The position numbers were made by a program, and so were the translations under genes. From Ruminococcus sp. (lineage in GTDB: Bacteria > Bacillota > Clostridia > Oscillospirales > Ruminococcaceae), in assembly GCA_003446315.1 (NCBI GenBank), contig DMBA01000361.1, positions 1-11,864 of the forward strand: 11,864 nucleotides of DNA. Direction: 5' to 3'. This document shows positions 5,591 to 11,864 of the stretch, in pieces. The notes beneath the pieces were generated by a model. It made no database searches. It was not told where the DNA came from and saw only the letters and a list, made by a program, of their open reading frames with translations. How positions within the stretch are numbered: position 1 is the first letter of the stretch; every line of letters starts with the position of its first letter.

Positions 5591-8500
5591 AACACAAGAT
5601 CCAAACGCACGACTGCATTCCTTGCAGCCGTCATCATGAGCTGCGGCGTGATCGGACATTATCCGGTCTGCACGCAAAAAGCAGATGCAGCCGCACCGTC
5701 TGTCAGGCATTTTGCTGACAGTGTGCTGCCTTTGCTGCCCGCACAATCCGACACAGTATTTGAATCGCTTTGCTTCAACAAAGACAGCCATCAGCTCTTT
5801 CGGGACGGTGAATCCGTCAGCGAAAACAGCATCTCCGGCTTCCGGATCATAGACGGAGAACTGCAAATTGCAGCTTCCGAAACGGTTCGTGCCGGTGAAA
5901 CCCCGTCGCAGGATTATATCCCGCTGGAAGAAGCAGCCTCCTTGATCGGTCTGGAAACCTATGAAACAGCGGACAGCGTCTATGTCAGTGAACCGTTCCG
6001 TTCCGGCACGCTGATCGTCAAATCGGATACACTTCCCGATACGATGGGCGCATCAGAGCTCGGCAGCGGATGGAATGATCTGCATGTATTGCAGTATCCG
6101 ACGGCAGCCGATGCGTATGCGGCATATCAGGCGTTTCAGGAACAGGATGAGATCCTCTTTGCAGAGCCGAACCGCATCTATCATATCGCCGATGCGGAAA
6201 CAAGCGCTGATTCCGATTACGAATTTCCCGCTGCAAACTGGGGCTGGAAAGCCATCGGTGCCGACAGCTTCCTGACACAATTTGCAGAAAGCGGTCTTTC
6301 TGCACCGGAGATCGTGGTGGCGGTCATCGACACCGGCATCTATTCAGAACATAACTGGTTCCAAAACCGGATCGCAGAAGGCGGTGCATCGTTCGTTGAT
6401 GAGAACAACGGAAGCTATGATGATCTGCACGGACACGGTACGCACTGCGCCGGCATCATCTGCGGCATGACACCCGATCATGTCAAGATCCTGCCGCTGA
6501 AAGCACTGAACCGGATCGGCTATGGTGATACTCTCGGCATTTTCTGTGCAATGCTCTATGCAGCAGAACAGGATGCCGATGTCGTCAGCATGAGTCTCGG
6601 CGGCGCGGGCTGTTCTCCGATGTTTGAAGAAGCCGTCCGGGAACTGAAAGCAAAACAGATCCCCTGTGTTGTTGCGGCGGGAAATGAGTCTGCTGATGCA
6701 AAATATTCTTCGCCTGCCAACGCGCCGGATGTCATCACCGTTTCCTCTGTCACGCTTTATGAATCTTTCTGGGAGCAAGAGGAGGAACCTGACAAGCGAT
6801 CCGAACATGATCTCAAACTCTCCGGTTTCAGCAACTTCGGCGATATCATCGACTTTGCTGCTCCCGGCGATATGATTGACAGTGCATCCACTGTCAGCCC
6901 AAATGAAACGATCAGCATGAGCGGAACCAGTATGGCAACGCCGCATGTCGCAGGCTGTGTTGCCGATATTCTCTCTGTGCAGCCGGATTACACAATTGAT
7001 GAAATCTACGAATGCCTGAAAGAAAATGCACTGGACCTCGGCGACCCCGGTTTCGATCCGCAATTTGGCTGGGGCATCGTCAATCTTGCCGCTCTGGATT
7101 ACACCCAGTCGGATCTGCTGCGTCCGGAAGCATCCGCCGGATCCGGCATCTATGACGAAGTGTTCTCTGTTACCCTTTCTACGCCGGAACCGGATGCAGA
7201 GATCCGTTATACTCTGGACGGATCCATTCCGGAAGCGGACACCGGTATTCTGTATCAGGGTGAGGAGATCCTGATCGACAATACGATGATCCTGAATGCC
7301 GTCAGCGTGAAAAACGGCGAACGAAGCGGAAATGCCCGCTGGCATTATACCTTCTTCCAGCCGCCCCCTGTGATGGATATGGAAAGCGGCGACTATTGGG
7401 AGGACATAATCGTTTCGCTCGCAGAACCCTCACCGTATGATATCTATTACACCACGGACGGCTCTGATCCGACCGCAGAAAACGGCACCTTGTATACAGA
7501 GCCGATCCATATCATGGAAACCACATTGCTGAAAGCTGCTGTTGTCATCGGCAATTATGCCGGTAAGCCCAGCACCTATTATTATCAGATCAACGGTGTG
7601 CATTCCGATCTGATCTTTGAATGCAAAGACGGTGTTCTGACAAAATACCGCGGTGTTGATGATAATCTTGATCTGAATGAATATTTCGGCGCAGATGAGA
7701 TCACAAAAATCGGTGACCATGCATTTGAAAAGAACGAAAACCTGATCGTACTCACGCTGCCGGAAAGCGTCAAAACGATCGGAAAGAATGCTTTTGCATT
7801 CTGTGACAGTCTTGCCCGGGTCAAAGCACCCGGTGTGGAAACCATTGAAACGAACGGCTTCAAATGGGCAGGCAATATCCTGTCTCTCGATATGCCGAAA
7901 CTGAAATATGTGGGTGATTATGCATTTGAAGCAGCACTTGGCGATGACGAAGACGACATTGTGATCCCGACTGACAATCAGATCCGGGAGATCGGATACG
8001 GTGCATTCCAGAGCTGTGATTTCCATCAGATCGAACTCCCGAACCTGCAAAAGATCGGTGAAGATGCATTCAGTTACTGCTATACGCTGGAACGTGTGAA
8101 ACTGCCTGCCAATATCACCAGACTGCCGAAGCGTGCATTCCTGAACTGCGAGCGTCTCAAAACACTGGATGCACCCGGTGTGACTGAATTGGATGACTAT
8201 GCGCTGTCACTCGGCAGAGATTTTCAGTCCAGTATGGTCGATTGCAGCATTGATCTCGCCAAGTTGACTGCGGTCGGCACGCATGCCCTTTCCATGTACA
8301 GATCCATGCCGATGGATCGTGTTTCTTTTGACGCTTTGGCGCAGATCAGTACAAACGCATTTGCTGATTTCCCGGCAACAGAACTCCGTTTCCCGGCATT
8401 GAAAACGATCCCTTCCATGGCATTCTGGGATGCGCCCTGCTCCGTTGTCTATCTGGAACAGGCGGAGAAACTCGAAAAAGATGCGCTGACACCGAACCCG

Positions 8501-11500
8501 AACTGGGGACACCATATCACATATGTATTCGGCGACCATGTTTCTGCTTATCAGGATCAGCCGCTGAGCACGGACTGCAAGGCAATCGCAGTTGCTGCCC
8601 CTGCGGATTCCCCGATGAAACAATTCGCAAAGATCGCCGGTACGCCGTTCTACACCACACCGGATATCTTTGTACCGGAAGGCTTCACCGATATCCGGCA
8701 GTTTGAACCCGTTGCCCTGAATGACTGCATTCCGCTTGCATTCGGCTGCAAGATCGTCTTCTCTGCCGCGGATGCAGATTCGGAAAACGCACAGCCGATC
8801 TTTACCGATGAAACCGGTACCAAATCATATTTGGATACGTCCGTTCCCGGTACGGTGACACTGCGTGCTGCACTGGTCGATGAAAACGATACCGTTCTCA
8901 CCACAAAAACACTGACATTTGACATTGAACCGATTGATTCCAAAGAAATCATCACAAAAGTCGGCCCGCTGATCTTTGAATGGGAACAAGGCTATGTACA
9001 GAAGGTCGAACCTGACAGTATATGGGCTCCGCCGGATGTATCTGCTGAATATGTTTATCAGTTTGCTCCGGAAGAAGACGGCGATTATTATATCCTGCCC
9101 GCAACGATGGAAACCACTGTCTCTGTATATGACAAGCGCGGCGTTTGCATCCGGCATACAAAGAGCTGGGGATATTCAGGTGATCTTGAATGCAATGCCG
9201 TTGCTTTGAAAGCCGGAGAGGTGTACAAAATCGCAGCAAGAACCACTTCGTATTTTGCACTGAACAGACTGTTTGCTTCCATTCTGATCTCCGATCATGC
9301 GCCGGAAGAAGCGATCGACAATGATTATCGCTTCGAGCAGGACACTTTCTGCTATCCCAAAGATGCCAATGATTTTGATATGCATACGCTCACCGTCCGG
9401 AGCTATGACACGGATTGGGAGACAAATGAATACCGGAAGCTGACAGAAGGCACAGACTACGAACTGGTTTCTATCGCCAAAAACGATAACCAGAAGGTCT
9501 TCGCCCTCGGAACCGGCAAATATTTCGGTGTCATCGAAACATCGGTCTGCTTCTATGAAGATTATACGCTCGGTGAAACGATAAACCTGCCGGAGATTCA
9601 GCCCCGTCAGACGCTTTGCTATCATCTGAAAACACCTGAAACAGACGGAAAGTATCTGTTCGGACTCAATTTCAGTGATGCGTTTCTGGATGAATTTACA
9701 GCAGGCAGAAAAACAGGTGATCTGTTTGCATGCATGCTGGATCTCACCCTCCTGGATTCTGAGATGCATTATGTCTATCCGGATTTAACCGGTGCGCACT
9801 TATGCCCTGAAAACCAATATACACTCTCATCCGGTCAGGACTATTACGTCACGATCAATTATTTCACTGTCAACAGCAACATCAACGTACCATATGCACC
9901 GGAAGATACGTTTATCATGTATTCTACGGAATTCGATGAGAGCCATTGGATCACTTCCTGCGAAGTCAACCTGTTCGGCGATAAACGGTATTCCGGCGAG
10001 CCGGTCAACTTTGTGAAATCAGTCGTTGATCCGGATGGCAATACACTGACGGAAGGCAAGGATTTCCGGGTCTACGCCGACAACAAGATACTCCCCGGCG
10101 ATCACACGATCCTCGTCACGGGAATCGGTGATTATTACGGTTCCATCGTCGGCATGCCTTCCATCATGGACTCCGAATTGACCACCGGACCTTTTGCAGC
10201 GACATCCATTCAGCCGAATGAACCGTTCCGCGCTGCGAAAAACAGCGCATCCTTTGAACTGAAAACAGATCATACTTATGTCTGCAAACTGCGGAAAACA
10301 GACAACTCTGATCCGGATGCGGATTATCACTATGTCATCAGCACATATGATCCGGAAACATTCAGCTGGAATCCCGTCTACAGCGGAACACGGCTTGATG
10401 AAGACAGAACCATGCAGCTTGCGCCCGGTACTTACCGCATCCATCTTGCACAGGATGCAGCCGATCAGGAATATATCCTGGATGCGCAGGTAACTGCAAA
10501 AGGCATCTCCCAGGCAAATGTCTCGATCGAACCGCTTTCCTATACCGGCACAGAACTGACACCGGAGATCACGCTGACCTATGACGGCAATACCCTGACA
10601 GAAGGCACGGATTATATCCTCGTTTATCCGGATGAACCGATCATCGCAAGCGGCACATATGCCATGAAAGCCTATGGCATCGGCGGTTTCAGCGGCGTGA
10701 AGGTCTTCCTCGCGGTCGTGGATGAACCGGAAAAAGCCGTCCTGCCGGAAGCAAAAACGGGTGAAAATACGCTTTCTGTTGTCCCCGGACAGGCTGCTGT
10801 CTGCGAATGGATCGCGGATGATACCTCATACGGCATTGCACTGAATTCGCTTCATCAGCTCTCCCTTGCCGTCATTGAACAGGATACGCAGAAAGAACTC
10901 CTCGATCTGCACGGCTGCGGCTATCTTTACGGCTTCTTTGAAACAACGCCCGGAAAGAAATATCAGATCTCTGCATCCTGGCGGAATCCGGAAAAAACCG
11001 ATGACATTGTCTTTACACTGCTGTCGGATTATACCGATCTGACCGCATGCACGGTGGAAAACACCGATACAATGGTGTTTACTGAACAGAATACGCTGCC
11101 GGAATGCATTGTCAAAAACGGCGACACAGTCTTGCAGAAAGATGTTGACTATACGCTCTATTACGGCGGCGGCAACACAAGCCCCGGTCATGCGGTTGTA
11201 TCGCTGACCGGCATCGGAACCTGCATCGGCGAACTGCAATATCATTATTATCTCAGTCCGGCGCTCGATCCCGCGGCATTTGAACAATTCGAAGACACCA
11301 CAGAACTGACAGCAGATACAGTCACGACAAAACTGATCCGGAATCCCGGCGAGATCCAGCAATTTTCATTTGTCGCGCCCGCAGACGGTATCTACCGCAT
11401 CGACAGACCGGATCCGTATTATTCCGGTGTCAACGTGTTTGTTTACGGTGCCGATCAGGAGCTGCTCCCGATGGATACCGATACCGTTGCAATGAAAGCG

Positions 11501-11800
11501 GGCGAAAAACTCTGGTTCTTCGCAGTTTCCGACCGCATTGATCTGCACCTGAACGTTGCCGGAGAATATCATCTTGCTGTATATGCAGCGGAACAGACAA
11601 CGCTAAGAGGCGACCTCAACGGCGACGGCACGGTTGACCGCAATGACTGGAGTCTGCTGATGCAATACATCACAGAAGATCCTGATACACAAATACCGGA
11701 TGCTGCGCTTGATGCAGCGGATCTCAACAATGACGGCTGCCTTGATCTGCTCGATGCAAATGCACTCCGTGATGCGGTACTTGCCCGAATGACCGGTTAA
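5588..11800 (+). CDS. Giant secreted subtilisin-like protease with BspA leucine-rich repeat, beta-sandwich array and dockerin
   Basis: The 2070-residue product starts with a signal peptide (cleavage near residue 34). Residues about 45-137 resemble a copper-amine-oxidase-N-like domain (YIPLEEAASLIGLETY, then DSVYVSEPF). Residues 141-200 look like an I9-type prodomain ending in AEPNRIYHI. The S8 catalytic domain covers about 216-508 with a complete set of active residues: D248 (AVIDTG), H283 (HGTHCAG), oxyanion N366 (AAGNES) and S448 (SGTSMATPHVAG). Two chitobiase-C-like domains follow (512-590 and 592-668, with YTLDGS and YYTTDGSDP). A BspA-type leucine-rich repeat spans about 673-988 (units such as IGDHAFEKN, IGKNAFAFC, IGEDAFSYC). 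An Ig-like stretch lies at about 1026-1120. Residues 1124-2002 alternate five pre-peptidase-C-like and four Ig-like modules. A dockerin ends the protein (2008-2069; D2009, N2011, D2013, D2020 and D2045, N2047, D2049, D2056). No membrane anchor or sorting signal is visible, so attachment is probably through the dockerin to a scaffoldin. The natural substrate is unknown. It has its own promoter. Confidence 0.9.
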   Translation: MNTRSKRTTAFLAAVIMSCGVIGHYPVCTQKADAAAPSVRHFADSVLPLLPAQSDTVFESLCFNKDSHQLFRDGESVSENSISGFRIIDGELQIAASETVRAGETPSQDYIPLEEAASLIGLETYETADSVYVSEPFRSGTLIVKSDTLPDTMGASELGSGWNDLHVLQYPTAADAYAAYQAFQEQDEILFAEPNRIYHIADAETSADSDYEFPAANWGWKAIGADSFLTQFAESGLSAPEIVVAVIDTGIYSEHNWFQNRIAEGGASFVDENNGSYDDLHGHGTHCAGIICGMTPDHVKILPLKALNRIGYGDTLGIFCAMLYAAEQDADVVSMSLGGAGCSPMFEEAVRELKAKQIPCVVAAGNESADAKYSSPANAPDVITVSSVTLYESFWEQEEEPDKRSEHDLKLSGFSNFGDIIDFAAPGDMIDSASTVSPNETISMSGTSMATPHVAGCVADILSVQPDYTIDEIYECLKENALDLGDPGFDPQFGWGIVNLAALDYTQSDLLRPEASAGSGIYDEVFSVTLSTPEPDAEIRYTLDGSIPEADTGILYQGEEILIDNTMILNAVSVKNGERSGNARWHYTFFQPPPVMDMESGDYWEDIIVSLAEPSPYDIYYTTDGSDPTAENGTLYTEPIHIMETTLLKAAVVIGNYAGKPSTYYYQINGVHSDLIFECKDGVLTKYRGVDDNLDLNEYFGADEITKIGDHAFEKNENLIVLTLPESVKTIGKNAFAFCDSLARVKAPGVETIETNGFKWAGNILSLDMPKLKYVGDYAFEAALGDDEDDIVIPTDNQIREIGYGAFQSCDFHQIELPNLQKIGEDAFSYCYTLERVKLPANITRLPKRAFLNCERLKTLDAPGVTELDDYALSLGRDFQSSMVDCSIDLAKLTAVGTHALSMYRSMPMDRVSFDALAQISTNAFADFPATELRFPALKTIPSMAFWDAPCSVVYLEQAEKLEKDALTPNPNWGHHITYVFGDHVSAYQDQPLSTDCKAIAVAAPADSPMKQFAKIAGTPFYTTPDIFVPEGFTDIRQFEPVALNDCIPLAFGCKIVFSAADADSENAQPIFTDETGTKSYLDTSVPGTVTLRAALVDENDTVLTTKTLTFDIEPIDSKEIITKVGPLIFEWEQGYVQKVEPDSIWAPPDVSAEYVYQFAPEEDGDYYILPATMETTVSVYDKRGVCIRHTKSWGYSGDLECNAVALKAGEVYKIAARTTSYFALNRLFASILISDHAPEEAIDNDYRFEQDTFCYPKDANDFDMHTLTVRSYDTDWETNEYRKLTEGTDYELVSIAKNDNQKVFALGTGKYFGVIETSVCFYEDYTLGETINLPEIQPRQTLCYHLKTPETDGKYLFGLNFSDAFLDEFTAGRKTGDLFACMLDLTLLDSEMHYVYPDLTGAHLCPENQYTLSSGQDYYVTINYFTVNSNINVPYAPEDTFIMYSTEFDESHWITSCEVNLFGDKRYSGEPVNFVKSVVDPDGNTLTEGKDFRVYADNKILPGDHTILVTGIGDYYGSIVGMPSIMDSELTTGPFAATSIQPNEPFRAAKNSASFELKTDHTYVCKLRKTDNSDPDADYHYVISTYDPETFSWNPVYSGTRLDEDRTMQLAPGTYRIHLAQDAADQEYILDAQVTAKGISQANVSIEPLSYTGTELTPEITLTYDGNTLTEGTDYILVYPDEPIIASGTYAMKAYGIGGFSGVKVFLAVVDEPEKAVLPEAKTGENTLSVVPGQAAVCEWIADDTSYGIALNSLHQLSLAVIEQDTQKELLDLHGCGYLYGFFETTPGKKYQISASWRNPEKTDDIVFTLLSDYTDLTACTVENTDTMVFTEQNTLPECIVKNGDTVLQKDVDYTLYYGGGNTSPGHAVVSLTGIGTCIGELQYHYYLSPALDPAAFEQFEDTTELTADTVTTKLIRNPGEIQQFSFVAPADGIYRIDRPDPYYSGVNVFVYGADQELLPMDTDTVAMKAGEKLWFFAVSDRIDLHLNVAGEYHLAVYAAEQTTLRGDLNGDGTVDRNDWSLLMQYITEDPDTQIPDAALDAADLNNDGCLDLLDANALRDAVLARMTG

Positions 11801-11864
11801 CCGATCCAACACAGCATCCCATCCCCCCCACAGCAACAGACCCGCCGATGCATCTCCTGCATGA
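11801..11864. other. Downstream flank of the protease gene
   Basis: These 64 bases are C-rich and hold no gene. A 5-base inverted repeat ATGCA/TGCAT (11848-11852/11858-11862) is present, but no T-tract is seen before the window ends, so the terminator of the protease gene is either weak or lies beyond the edge. Confidence 0.4.

Noticed and set aside
6344..7345. 333-codon minus-strand frame opposite the protease catalytic domain
   Set aside because: It is antisense to the S8 catalytic domain, whose motifs are all intact on the plus strand.

Overview
The window looks like a chromosomal piece from a fibre-degrading, cellulosome-building gut Firmicute, most likely Ruminococcus in the broad sense (Oscillospiraceae). 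This rests on two large secreted proteins that both end in type I dockerins, strong GGAGG-type ribosome sites, one TTG start, and a moderately high GC content with GC-rich third codon positions. R. champanellensis or an uncultured relative would fit the base composition; the species is an inference.

Layout. Positions 1-172 hold a dense run of hairpins that looks like an intergenic repeat element, with a weakly supported reading frame running off the left edge. Positions 270-2042 (minus strand) encode a 590-residue regulator: an N-terminal LacI/GalR-type sugar-binding domain joined to a C-terminal AraC-type DNA-binding domain. Positions 2043-2254 are a divergent promoter region with a well-formed sigma-70-like promoter facing each way and a possible AraC-type direct repeat beside the rightward -35 box. 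Positions 2255-5368 (plus) encode a 1037-residue secreted protein: right-handed beta-helix catalytic-type domain, Calx-beta-like, InlB/Flg_new-like, BIG2-like, CBM6-like, dockerin. A clear intrinsic terminator follows at 5375-5406. Positions 5407-5587 hold a 32-bp imperfect inverted repeat, three TATTGCA copies and a promoter. Positions 5588-11800 (plus) encode a 2070-residue secreted subtilisin-like (S8) protease with a prodomain, two chitobiase-C-like domains, a BspA-type leucine-rich repeat, a long array of alternating beta-sandwich modules, and a dockerin.

How the genes may work together. The regulator probably senses a sugar released from plant polysaccharide and controls the divergent beta-helix enzyme gene, in the manner of XylR. 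The enzyme binds carbohydrate through its CBM6-like module and docks onto a scaffoldin. The protease has its own promoter behind a terminator, so it is probably a separate transcription unit. Its dockerin suggests it is also carried on the cellulosome, where it might strip cell-wall protein, process cellulosome parts or compete with other microbes. The two dockerins differ at the residues known to set cohesin choice, so the proteins may dock at different places.

No RNA genes, CRISPR arrays, transposases or phage genes were seen.
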